DNA of 64,000 bases from NCBI RefSeq assembly GCF_022489065.1, contig NZ_JAKVTW010000006.1:1-64000 (forward strand), given 5' to 3'. The notes under the pieces were generated by a model, which was given only the letters and a program-made list of their open reading frames with translations, was not told the origin of the DNA and searched no databases. Below are positions 41,790-50,664 of the stretch, in pieces. The DNA is from Vreelandella neptunia. Its GTDB lineage: Bacteria > Pseudomonadota > Gammaproteobacteria > Pseudomonadales > Halomonadaceae. A program made the translations under genes and the position numbers. Each line of letters starts with the position of its first letter. Positions within the stretch are counted from its first letter, which is position 1.

Positions 41790-44327
41790 TTACTCCGGTA
41801 GTGCGTAGCCAATCACGTAATCGCCCATCTTGGTACCAAAGGTGCCGTGACCACCCGCCGTGACGACCACATACTGTCGGCCATCCTGGCCGGTGTAGGT
41901 CATCGGCGTGGCCTGGCCACCTGCTGGCAGGCGCGCTTTATAAAGCTCCTCGCCAGTGGTGATGTCGTAACCGCGCAGGTACTGATCCAAGGTGCCGCTC
42001 AAGAACGACACCCCGCCTGCGGTCGTCAACGGGCCGCCCAGGGCTGGAACGCCAACGTTCAACCCAATGGGTAGGCCAAACGGCATGCTGTCCCGTGTCG
42101 TGCCATTGCGGTGTTTCCACACTACTTCGGCGGTTTGCAAATCGATACCTGCCACATCGCCCCAAGAGGGCGCTTGGCAGGGCAGGCCCAGTACCGAAAG
42201 CAGTGGGCCGAGTTCAACGGCATAGGGCGCGCCTTCATTAACTTGTAACCCTTGCTCACTGGCAGAGCCTTGGCCCTCTTCAACCTCTTCGCGGGGCACG
42301 AGCGTGGATACGAACGCCAAGTATTTAGCACCGGTGAACAGCGCTTGGCGCTCAGAATCAACGGCCACTCCACCCCAGTTCATTACACCGACATTACCTG
42401 GATAAACAATACTGCCTTCCAGTGAAGGTGGCGTGTACTGGCCTTCGTAGCGCAAAGAGTTGAACTGAATGCGACACATCATCTGGTCAAACGGAGAGGC
42501 GCCCCACATGTCGCGCTCGGTGAGCGGCGGTGGCAGAAGGTTCAGTGCTGAACGCGGCTGAGTCTCGGCCGTCCAGTCACCGTCCACGGCGCCCTGAGGA
42601 ACCGGCACCTCTTCGATGGGCACAATCGGCTCGCCGGTTTCACGGTTCAATACATACAGGCTACCCTGCTTTGTTGGCTGAATAACCGCAGGCTGGGTGC
42701 CTTCATCAGTGGCTAAATCAATCAGTACCGGCTGCGCGGGGGTGTCCATATCCCACAGGTCGTGATGAACGAACTGGTAAACCCACTCCACTTGGCCATC
42801 TTCCAGGTTGAGTGCTACCAGGCCCGCACTGTAGGTTTCATCGTTCTCCGTGCGGTCGGCGCCATACTGATCCGGTGTGGCGTTACCCATGGGCAGGTAA
42901 ACCATGCCGAGTTCTTCATCGACGCTGATGGGTGCCCACACGTTAGGCGAGTTACGCGTGTAAGTTTCGCCCTCTGCTAGCGGTTCGGTGTCATCCGGGT
43001 TACCACTGTCCCAGTTCCAAACCAGCTCGCCGGTATGCACATCAAAGGCACGAATAACGCCGGAAGGCTCGTCGGTGGAGCTGTTGTCGGTAACGTGACC
43101 GCCTAAAATGATCAGGTTCTCAGTCACGGTAGCTGGCGAGGTTGAGTAGTAGCCGCCTGGGGAGAAGTCGCCGATATTGTTGGTGAGATCGATTTCACCG
43201 TTCTCGCCAAAATTGGTACACCGCTCGCCGGTGTCAGCATTCAGCGCGATTAGGCGCGCATCCGCCGTGGGCAGGTAGAGCCTGCGGGGGCACATGACGT
43301 CAGTTTCGCTGAGCATAGGTGGTGAATTGCTATCTTCTTCAACACCAAACAGCAGCGACAAGAAGGAGAGGTCCAGGGTGAAAATGTCGCTGTCATCAAA
43401 GATATCAAATGAGAGCGCTGTCGCACTACGTGGGGCAGCGTCGCTGGCCGCTGCATCGTTAGGTTCGCTCTCAGTAGCTGAGTAGCTGGCCGCATCGTAG
43501 TAAGCCAGACCACGGCAAGTCATATGCGCCCAGCCTGAGAAATCATCTGCGCCCATGGTGCTGATCTCAGGGTCGAACGCCCAAAGCGTTTCTCCCGTTT
43601 CCGGGGAGAGCGCCATCGCCCGGCTGTGAGAGGTACAAATATACAGACTGTCGTTCACTTTCAGTGGTGTATTCTGATTGGTGATCTCAGGGGGAGCATT
43701 AGGGCCTGCCTCGTCACCGGTTTGGATGCGCCATACCTCTTCAAGCTCGCCGATGTTGTCCGGGGTAATTTGATCCAGTGAAGAGTAGTGGGTGCCCGCG
43801 TTGGTGCCGCCATAAGCAGGCCAGTCATCGCCAGCCACTTGAGCAGGGTTGACGCTATCGGAAGTGGTTTGGCTATTACTGGCCAGCGCCCCCTCGATAG
43901 TGCCGGGGTCACTAAACTGGCTGGCAATAGCGATAATGATCGCAGCGGCAATGCTCCCGATAACGGCCAAACTACCACCGCGCGAATGCAGCGGCTTTCG
44001 CCACCAGGGCAGTAGCAGCAGAATGCCGATCAAGCAGAGGATGGCGACCCGGGGCACCAGTTGCCACCAGTCGAGTCCAACTTCCCAGAGTGCCCATACA
44101 AGCGTAGCAAAAAGAATAAGTGCGTAGAGCCACAGAGCGGCGCCTCGGCGCATGGCGAATAAAATGCCGCAGGCAATGATACCGACCCCGGCAATTAAGT
44201 AGTAAGCACTGCCACCCACGCTAAGCAGTTTGCCGCCGCCTATGGCGAGCACCAAGCCAACGATGAGTAGCAGCAAGCCAACGATAACCGCTGGCCATTT
44301 GCTGTGATCGCGCGTGTTTTCTTCCAT
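41790..44327 (-). CDS. Membrane-bound PQQ-dependent dehydrogenase (glucose/quinate/shikimate family)
   Basis: 845 residues from the ATG at 44327 with AGGGGAT upstream. Five N-terminal membrane helices (about 10-140) anchor an eight-blade PQQ propeller. Visible features are the WPAYGGTNAGTHYSSLDQI start of the propeller, the Asp/Glu-rich calcium and PQQ contacts in HHDLWDMDTPAQPVL, and the C-terminal GGQATPMTYTGQDGRQY. It oxidises an aldose or polyol in the periplasm and feeds ubiquinone. Glucose versus quinate cannot be told. No pqq genes are in the window. Confidence 0.88.
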   Translation of the reverse strand: MEENTRDHSKWPAVIVGLLLLIVGLVLAIGGGKLLSVGGSAYYLIAGVGIIACGILFAMRRGAALWLYALILFATLVWALWEVGLDWWQLVPRVAILCLIGILLLLPWWRKPLHSRGGSLAVIGSIAAAIIIAIASQFSDPGTIEGALASNSQTTSDSVNPAQVAGDDWPAYGGTNAGTHYSSLDQITPDNIGELEEVWRIQTGDEAGPNAPPEITNQNTPLKVNDSLYICTSHSRAMALSPETGETLWAFDPEISTMGADDFSGWAHMTCRGLAYYDAASYSATESEPNDAAASDAAPRSATALSFDIFDDSDIFTLDLSFLSLLFGVEEDSNSPPMLSETDVMCPRRLYLPTADARLIALNADTGERCTNFGENGEIDLTNNIGDFSPGGYYSTSPATVTENLIILGGHVTDNSSTDEPSGVIRAFDVHTGELVWNWDSGNPDDTEPLAEGETYTRNSPNVWAPISVDEELGMVYLPMGNATPDQYGADRTENDETYSAGLVALNLEDGQVEWVYQFVHHDLWDMDTPAQPVLIDLATDEGTQPAVIQPTKQGSLYVLNRETGEPIVPIEEVPVPQGAVDGDWTAETQPRSALNLLPPPLTERDMWGASPFDQMMCRIQFNSLRYEGQYTPPSLEGSIVYPGNVGVMNWGGVAVDSERQALFTGAKYLAFVSTLVPREEVEEGQGSASEQGLQVNEGAPYAVELGPLLSVLGLPCQAPSWGDVAGIDLQTAEVVWKHRNGTTRDSMPFGLPIGLNVGVPALGGPLTTAGGVSFLSGTLDQYLRGYDITTGEELYKARLPAGGQATPMTYTGQDGRQYVVVTAGGHGTFGTKMGDYVIGYALPE

Positions 44328-44544
44328 GAGACATCCCCTTATAACAGCGTACCCACAACGCGCTTTAACCCATCGACAGCGCCGATGGGTTAAAACACAC
44401 ATTTCTAGAAAATGATTTTAATTATCAATTCGCCATTGGTCTAACGTTTTGACAATTTTTTCTTAGATGGAGGCCCGCCCTTAGCGAAAACGTGCTGCGG
44501 GCGGGGAGGCAAGATGGAATGGGAGTAGAGAGAAGGCCGGAGCG

Positions 44545-45543
44545 TTACAGCTTAATCAGCATCTTGCCGGTATTACCGCCCTCAAACAGGGCTAAGAAAG
44601 CCTCTGGAGTGCTCTCTAAGCCCTCTTTCACGGTTTCTTTATAAACCAGCTTGCCAGCGGCGACTTGGGGCGCCACTTCGTTCAGGAAATAGGGGTAGCT
44701 CGACCAGTGATCTGCCACGATAAAGCCCTGCATTTTGGCTTTACGTATGACCAGTTGCGAAAGGTTACTAGGGCCTGGCGTGGGCTCTGCAGCGTTGTAA
44801 CTATCGATCATGCCGCACACGGCGATGCGAGCCCCTTCATTTAGCTGGCTAAGTGCGGCCTCAAGGCAAATGCCGCCGACATTTTCGTAATACACATCAA
44901 TGCCATTGGGGCTTGCAAGCTTAATGGCATCGCTTAGCTCCTGAGCAGTACGGTCACGATAGCTAACCGGTTCAACCCCTAGCGACTCAAGCCAAGCAAG
45001 CTTATGGGCAGCGCCAGCGATACCCATCACATGGCAGCCTTTCGCTTTGGCCAGTTGAACGGCGAGTGAGCCAACGGCGCCACTGGCCGCACTGACCAAA
45101 ACGTTATCGCCCGGCTTACATTCAGCGATGATGTTTAGGCCCGTCCAGGCAGTCATGCCGGGCATGCCTAAAACGCCCAGATAGGCCTGCTCTGGTACAT
45201 CGTGATCCGGTAGGGGCGTGACGCCCTGGGCAGGCAGCTGGGCAATGTCTCGCCAACCGCCCATATGGCTTACCTTGTCGCCCACTTTAAAGCGTGCGTC
45301 GTTGGTCTCAATAATCTCGCCAATGGCGCCGCCTTCCATGGGTTTGCCGATTTCAAAGGGTTCGACATACGTGCGAACACCACTCATGCGGCCGCGCATA
45401 TAAGGATCCACGGAGAGCCAGCGGTTACGAATACGCACTTCGCCTTCGGCTAGATCAGGAAGTGTCTGCGCCTCCAGTTTGAACAGAGCGCTATCGGGTA
45501 GGCCGTTGGGGTAATCGGTCAGCGTATAAAATTGTGACTGCAT
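44545..45543 (-). CDS. curA: NADP-dependent MDR oxidoreductase (CurA-like)
   Basis: 332 residues. A zinc-free medium-chain reductase: SVDPYMRGRMSG, the GXGXXG-like VSAASGAVGSLAVQLAK (about 150-166) and YYENVGG. E. coli CurA (YncB) reduces double bonds of enones such as curcumin; the family also includes prostaglandin-type reductases. AGGAGG precedes the ATG. No operon partner; the upstream RlpA-like gene is separated by a terminator. Confidence 0.85.
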   Translation of the reverse strand: MQSQFYTLTDYPNGLPDSALFKLEAQTLPDLAEGEVRIRNRWLSVDPYMRGRMSGVRTYVEPFEIGKPMEGGAIGEIIETNDARFKVGDKVSHMGGWRDIAQLPAQGVTPLPDHDVPEQAYLGVLGMPGMTAWTGLNIIAECKPGDNVLVSAASGAVGSLAVQLAKAKGCHVMGIAGAAHKLAWLESLGVEPVSYRDRTAQELSDAIKLASPNGIDVYYENVGGICLEAALSQLNEGARIAVCGMIDSYNAAEPTPGPSNLSQLVIRKAKMQGFIVADHWSSYPYFLNEVAPQVAAGKLVYKETVKEGLESTPEAFLALFEGGNTGKMLIKL

Positions 45544-45673
45544 AAGTGCCTCCTGCGAATACTTGGCGTTCTGAGCTATCTGTGTCAGCTACGCGCGTTG
45601 AACTCCTTGCAGCATAGAGACCATTAGCCTGCTTGCAAGTTCGTCCCGACAAAGAAATGAGCCCATAAAGAAA

Positions 45674-45701
45674 CAGGGCGAACCATTGCTGGTCGCCCTG
45701 T
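45674..45701 (-). terminator. Terminator of the RlpA-like gene
   Basis: CAGGGCGA(A)CCA and TGGTCGCCCTG pair with one bulge over a TTGC loop. On the minus strand it leads to TTTCTTT, about 95 bp after the RlpA-like stop and upstream of curA. Confidence 0.65.
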
Positions 45702-45789
45702 ATTTACGTGCTGGCACTATTTTGACTGGTTTACTGTCGCATTAATTAGGCTAAGGGGTATCACACACCAACCAAGAATGTGTTATCCG

Positions 45790-46170
45790 TTAATCCAACA
45801 GCGTTACCATAACCGGTGCTGTACCGCGGCGGAGCATGCCAAGCTTCACAGCCGCGCGTTTGGATAAATCAATAATGCGCCCTTGAACGAAAGGGCCGCG
45901 GTCATTGATCAATACTTCTACTTCTTGCCCCGTGTCCGGGCGCGTCACCAACACCTTGGTGCCAAATGGCAGACTTGGGTGGGCGGCTGTCAGCGCCTGC
46001 TGGTCAAAGGGTTCGCCACTGGCAGTGGTCGCTCCTTGAAAGCGGTCACTGTAAAAGGAGGCGACGCCTTCCTGTGTTTCTGTTTCGTGTGCGAAGGCAC
46101 TGTTGGCAGCACTACAAACTACAACGGCTGCCAAGCAAATCGTTCGGATTAGTCGTTTTTGGGCTCCCAT
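45790..46170 (-). CDS. RlpA-like double-psi beta-barrel protein
   Basis: 126 residues with a signal peptide (cleavage near AFAHE). The DPBB fold shows [25 protein letters not shown] and the conserved INDRGPF with Asp as the likely acid of the lytic site. RlpA proteins cut naked glycan strands or bind septal peptidoglycan. Here the SPOR domain is missing, so septal targeting is doubtful and it is a short RlpA-like form. The following gap to the PPC gene is 326 bp with only a promoter-like TATAAT at 46437-46442. Confidence 0.85.
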   Translation of the reverse strand: MGAQKRLIRTICLAAVVVCSAANSAFAHETETQEGVASFYSDRFQGATTASGEPFDQQALTAAHPSLPFGTKVLVTRPDTGQEVEVLINDRGPFVQGRIIDLSKRAAVKLGMLRRGTAPVMVTLLD

Positions 46171-46436
46171 GGGAGTACCTCAGTTTTGCGTATTACGGAT
46201 CCCGCATTCTTTGATGAGGTGCCGATTAGGCCCTGCGATACTACCTTGGACGTTGCGAGTCAGCAAGCTTTGAGAAGATCGACGCAATTAGGTTCAGTTT
46301 CAAGATTTTTATAAACGCAATGCTTGGAGCCTTGAGTTTCAGTTACTTATTGGTTTAGGCATGACGTTCGTAAAGAATGAAATTTGTGCAATGCAGTATT
46401 TTTTATGAAACGCTCACTTGAATTCGTTAAGCATCT

Positions 46437-46442
46437 TATAAT
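46437..46442 (+). promoter_or_regulatory. -10 box candidate for the PPC-repeat gene
   Basis: A consensus TATAAT lies 55 bp before the ATG at 46497. No good -35 is found at normal spacing; TTGAAT is at 13 bp. Below it, AATGA-TTG-TCATT is a weak palindrome. Nothing else is recognisable in 46171-46496. Confidence 0.4.
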
Positions 46443-46496
46443 CATGTTTGCTTAACTAATTAATGATTGTCATTGCGACTGAACAAGGAACCGCTC

Positions 46497-47942
46497 ATGG
46501 CTAAATCTTCTTCTCTAGCGTTCGTATTGGTGGCTGTTGGCGGCGCTGCTGTAGGCTTTATCGTCGCTCAGGCACTTCCATTGCCGGGCCAAACCGCCGA
46601 AGAGGCATCTGTCGAAAACGCTGAAGCTACAGATCAGCCAGCAGTTGCTGAAGCGGTGGAAGGTTTGCAAAGAATCACCCTTGCGGAGCGCTTGCGAGGA
46701 GAAATAACGTCAGCGAGCGAACTTAACGGCAATGATGGCAGCCGCTTTATGCGCTATGCGATCTCCCTGGATGAAGATGAGATCGTTGAGATTTCGCTGA
46801 GTGGGGCGCTGCAAGGCGTCGTGGCTCTCTATGATGATCAGTTACAGTTACTTGATAATGCGCCTGTTGTGCGGCACCGCGTTGAAGAGAGCGGAGACTA
46901 TGTGGTGGTGGTCAGTGGTGCCGATGCCCACAGCTACGGCCCATTTGCCGTCGATAGCCGTAGCGTTGAGCTAACGGATGCCGACACTGTGTCGGTGGGC
47001 GAGCCGATCGATAGTTGGCTACAAGGTGAGTCCCGCGAAATTACCCTGACCATAGAGGAGGCAGGGCTTTATCAACTGGAGATGCGCTCTGACGATTTCG
47101 ACCCTTACTTGGAGGTAGCAGGGCCGAATGGCTATGTCCGTGAAGATGATGACAGTGCAGGCGATTTAGACGCACGGATTGCCGACTTTTTGGAGCCCGG
47201 TGAATATACCTTGACCGCACGCAGTGCCTACGGCGATGGCAACGGTGTGTATACGCTTTCAGTCGCGCCCCACGAGCTTCCCGGTGATGGCGAGCTACGT
47301 AATGATGGAGCGCTCACTCCCGATGACACCCTAAACGGTTGGTACAGTGGTCAAGAGCTTAGCTACCAGGTTGAAGTAGAAGAAGCGGGTATGTACCACA
47401 TCGAAATGCGCGGCAACGATATCGACGCTTATCTGGTGCTTCAGGGGCCGAACGGTTACTACCGCGAAGATGATGACAGTGCCGGTAATCTGGATGCGCG
47501 TATTGCTGATTTCCTTGCCCCAGGTGTCTATGAGCTAACGGCCCGCACCGCTTACGGCGATAGCAGCGGGATGTTCTCTCTCTCTATGGAGGCGCGGGAT
47601 ATGCCCGATGTGGAGCTGCGCAATGAAGGCACGCTCACACCTGGGGAGTCGCTTAACGGTTGGTATAGCAGCGAACCGCTGACCTATCAGTTAGAAGTAG
47701 AAGAGAGCTCGTTAGTCACGCTGGAAATGCGCTCTGCAGACTTCGATACTTTTATCGAAATTAGCGGTCAAGGCGTTGCCGTCAGTGATGATGATAGCGC
47801 GGGCGGAACCGACTCACGTCTACAAGAGCAGCTGCTGCCCGGTACCTATACCGTCAGTGCGAGCGGTTTTAGCACGACCGCTAGCGGTATGTTTGAACTA
47901 AGCCTTGAAATGGAGCCGACGAATATTCCCCCAGAGCTATAA
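46497..47942 (+). CDS. PPC-repeat periplasmic protein
   Basis: 481 residues from the ATG at 46497, AAGGA eight bases upstream. A hydrophobic N-terminal segment (about 5-28) precedes a region with a weak first repeat and three clear pre-peptidase-C-like repeats near 180-270, 285-380 and 390-475. Each carries GYxREDDDSAG-type acid clusters and ADFLxPGxYxLTAR. The first two clear copies are nearly alike. The Asp-rich loops probably bind calcium. No enzyme domain is present. Possible roles are surface or matrix binding; unproven. Confidence 0.75.
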   Translation: MAKSSSLAFVLVAVGGAAVGFIVAQALPLPGQTAEEASVENAEATDQPAVAEAVEGLQRITLAERLRGEITSASELNGNDGSRFMRYAISLDEDEIVEISLSGALQGVVALYDDQLQLLDNAPVVRHRVEESGDYVVVVSGADAHSYGPFAVDSRSVELTDADTVSVGEPIDSWLQGESREITLTIEEAGLYQLEMRSDDFDPYLEVAGPNGYVREDDDSAGDLDARIADFLEPGEYTLTARSAYGDGNGVYTLSVAPHELPGDGELRNDGALTPDDTLNGWYSGQELSYQVEVEEAGMYHIEMRGNDIDAYLVLQGPNGYYREDDDSAGNLDARIADFLAPGVYELTARTAYGDSSGMFSLSMEARDMPDVELRNEGTLTPGESLNGWYSSEPLTYQLEVEESSLVTLEMRSADFDTFIEISGQGVAVSDDDSAGGTDSRLQEQLLPGTYTVSASGFSTTASGMFELSLEMEPTNIPPEL

Positions 47943-47965
47943 TTATTAGCGTGAATCGATGATGC

Positions 47966-48001
47966 CCAACGCCCCGGTCGCTTATCGTGATAGGGCGTTG
48001 G
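47966..48001. terminator. Hairpin after the PPC-repeat gene
   Basis: CCAACGCCC and GGGCGTTGG form a 9-bp stem with an 18-base loop, 24 bp beyond the stop. No T-run follows, so a factor-dependent or weak terminator is possible. Confidence 0.4.
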
Positions 48002-48093
48002 TCTACTGGCCGGGAGTGAGGAGTAAATGGTGAGGCGTGAGGGGATGGAGTGTGGAGTGGCCCTGAAAAAGTAGACACCTTTATAGAGAGAAG

Positions 48094-48972
48094 TTAACGG
48101 CCGGCTTTGAGGCATCCCACCACTACCAGCACTGCGGCGGCGGGCAAGCGCCAGTCAAGTACGCTCATTCCGGCGAGTACCAGTAGCAGGGCGGCCAGAA
48201 TCGGTACGCCATACGCTAAGCTGCCGACAAGGCTTGCATGCCCCCAGCGCAGTGCTTTATCCCATGCCACCATGGCAACGCCATAAGGGCCGAGTCCCAA
48301 CGCAATGCCCGCGAATAAGGCGTCACCACTAGGTAACGGGAGCTGTCCTTCAAGCAGCAGGCTGGCTACCACAGCGATGGCGCAGGCGACCAGCAGCAGC
48401 CTGGGCAGCAGAGGGGTCAATGCCACCGGTGCCGTCTGACTCAGCCATGAATAGAGTGCCCAGCAACAGGCGGCTAACAGCGCTAATGCGTAACCTGTCG
48501 TGGCGCCGCCTAAGCCGCCGCTGATCGCTTGGGGAACGAGCAGTAGCGCTGCACCTGAAAACGCAATCAGCGCACCGATAACGCCTGCAATGCGCAGCCG
48601 ACCAAAGCGGCTCCACTGGCTAAGCAGCACAAACAGCACTGGCCAGGTGTAAGTGATCAACGCCGCCTCAGCGGCGGGCGCAAGCCGCATACCAATAAAG
48701 TAAGTGCTCACAGCTCCGAAGATGAGCAGTGGAATGCCCACCCAGATACTTAACCGCCAGCCCGCGCCGCAGGCAGCGACGTGAACGCGTCGGCTCAACG
48801 GGAGCGTCGCTAACGCTCCCGCTAGCAGTGTTACTGCGGTTAGCTGCAAGGGCGGTGTCGCTTTGGCAAATTCAGCCAGCAGCGGCGCCGAGCTCCACAG
48901 CATCACGGCCACGAGTGCCGCCCCAACACTGTACCAACGCGGAATAAGAGCGGGGGAGTGAGCGCGATGCAT
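48094..48972 (-). CDS. EamA/DMT family transporter
   Basis: 292 residues with about ten membrane helices in two EamA halves. The opening MLWSSAPLLAEFAKATPP and the end LPAAAVLVVVG are family-like. YddG-type members export aromatic amino acids; the substrate here is unknown. It is divergent from a LysR gene across 101 bp, which likely controls it. GGAG lies upstream of the ATG. Confidence 0.86.
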   Translation of the reverse strand: MHRAHSPALIPRWYSVGAALVAVMLWSSAPLLAEFAKATPPLQLTAVTLLAGALATLPLSRRVHVAACGAGWRLSIWVGIPLLIFGAVSTYFIGMRLAPAAEAALITYTWPVLFVLLSQWSRFGRLRIAGVIGALIAFSGAALLLVPQAISGGLGGATTGYALALLAACCWALYSWLSQTAPVALTPLLPRLLLVACAIAVVASLLLEGQLPLPSGDALFAGIALGLGPYGVAMVAWDKALRWGHASLVGSLAYGVPILAALLLVLAGMSVLDWRLPAAAVLVVVGCLKAGR

Positions 48973-49073
48973 GGGAGATCTCCTTGATTAAAGCATGTGC
49001 CGAGCAGCATACTCATCATCAAAGCATCACAATATCGATCTTTTATGATCAATTTCATCACGGTTGGTGATAT

Positions 49074-49946
49074 ATGCGAGCGCCTACCCTAGATCTAACC
49101 CTACTGCGTACGCTGGTGGCTATTTCAGATACCGGTAGTGTGACGGCGGCCGCAAAACGGCTGGCTTACACTCAGTCGACGGTGAGCATGCAGCTACAGC
49201 GGCTTGAGGCGCAGTTATCGTTGACGCTGCACGAGCGTGAGGGGCGTCGAATACGCTTTACCTCTGAAGGTGAGCGGTTACTCAGCCATGCACGACGGCT
49301 CTTAGCCCTCAACGACGAAGCGTGGAGCGATATGCAGGCACGCCAAATCACCGGTGACCTCACGCTAGGCATCCCAGAAGATTACGCCTCGCTGCTGCCC
49401 TCGGTATTTGCCTACTTTCATCAGCTGTACCCTGCGGTAGGGCTCAAGGTGATCTGTGGTACCAGCTCGCATCTCGTTGAACAAGTGAAAGCCAAAGAGC
49501 TGGATCTTGCTCTGGTCACCCGGCAGCGTAACTCGCCGGGGGGGGATGTGATCCGCCGTGAGCCTTTGCTATGGGCCGTGGGCATGCATCAGCAGCCACT
49601 GCTTAGCGACCCGCTGCCACTGGCGCTCTACTCACCGGGGGCAGATGTATTCCGTGAAGTGGCCGAGCAGGCGCTGCAAGCCGCCGGACGCAGTTGGCGT
49701 GTTGCCTACACCAGCCAATCCATGGCAGGGCTGGCGCCGATTGTCACCGCCGGGCTCGCCATTGTGGTAGTGACCCGCAGCATGCTTACACCGGCGCTGA
49801 GGCCGCTGGATGAGAGTAGCGGCCTACCTGCACTGCCGATGATTGAGCTGGCGCTGCACCGGGCACCACATCGCCCTTCTGAGCCAGCGCGTCGATTGGG
49901 AGAGTTGATACGTGAGCAGCTAGCAGCACCTGAACAAGCGCTATAA
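49074..49946 (+). CDS. LysR family regulator (LrhA/PecT-like)
   Basis: 290 residues. The HTH GSVTAAAKRLAYTQSTVSMQLQRLE is at about 20-45 and the ligand domain opens with GDLTLGIPEDYASLLPS, as in LrhA/HexA/PecT-type regulators. It is divergent from the EamA transporter, its probable target. The 152 bp after it before the cytochrome gene holds no recognisable element. Confidence 0.9.
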   Translation: MRAPTLDLTLLRTLVAISDTGSVTAAAKRLAYTQSTVSMQLQRLEAQLSLTLHEREGRRIRFTSEGERLLSHARRLLALNDEAWSDMQARQITGDLTLGIPEDYASLLPSVFAYFHQLYPAVGLKVICGTSSHLVEQVKAKELDLALVTRQRNSPGGDVIRREPLLWAVGMHQQPLLSDPLPLALYSPGADVFREVAEQALQAAGRSWRVAYTSQSMAGLAPIVTAGLAIVVVTRSMLTPALRPLDESSGLPALPMIELALHRAPHRPSEPARRLGELIREQLAAPEQAL

Positions 49947-50097
49947 AGTGACGCATCGCGGTCTTCTGCTCAAGCTACCACCGGCGGTGTTGCACAACTA
50001 ATGCTTAACGTTGATGGCAGCGGAGTGCTTTAATCAGCGAAGAGAAGCGTTACTGACTAGAATGAAAAGCAAATGAATTTGCTGTTAGGAGTACTGC

Positions 50098-50655
50098 ATG
50101 CACGAATTGGATCATTATATCTACCCGCACCGGGTGCTGCATTGGCTGGTGGCGGGCGCGGTGTTGCTCTCCTTGGCCAGCGGTTTAACGTTAGGCTTTT
50201 TGGGATATGAACGCACCGTTGCTCTCGTCGGTAATATGCTCACGAACCTGCTGTATACCAGCCATAAGACGCTGGGAGTGTTGATACTGTTGCTAATGAC
50301 GATACGTATTATTACCCGTTTGGCCTTTGTGGTACCCGATCACGAGCCGCCCCTCAATGCCTTTGAACGGATTGTCAGCACCAGCGTCCATCATTTGCTC
50401 TATTTAGCGCTGATCGTCATGCCGTTACTGGGCTGGGCAGCCACAGCCAGCGGCGGCTTTCCGGTGGAGTTTTTCCATTGGCATTTGCCAAGCTTGATTG
50501 GCGAGCGGGAGCAACTCTCAGAACAGCTCTTTATGTGGCATGAACGATTGGGGTGGGCCATTTTGGGCTTGGTGGTACTGCACGTGGCGGGGGCTATGTT
50601 CCATTGGAAAATCAAGCGCGACAACGTTATGAAGCGTATGAGTCTGTTTGATTAA
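50098..50655 (+). CDS. Cytochrome b561-type membrane protein
   Basis: 185 residues with four membrane helices and His pairs in YPHRVLHWL, SHKTLGVL, VHHLLYLAL and MWHERLGWAILGLVVLHVAG, the di-heme ligands of bacterial b561. It passes electrons from quinol to an acceptor such as superoxide in CybB. Single gene convergent to the diguanylate cyclase, 9 bp apart. Confidence 0.88.
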   Translation: MHELDHYIYPHRVLHWLVAGAVLLSLASGLTLGFLGYERTVALVGNMLTNLLYTSHKTLGVLILLLMTIRIITRLAFVVPDHEPPLNAFERIVSTSVHHLLYLALIVMPLLGWAATASGGFPVEFFHWHLPSLIGEREQLSEQLFMWHERLGWAILGLVVLHVAGAMFHWKIKRDNVMKRMSLFD

Positions 50656-50664
50656 CGCGACAGA

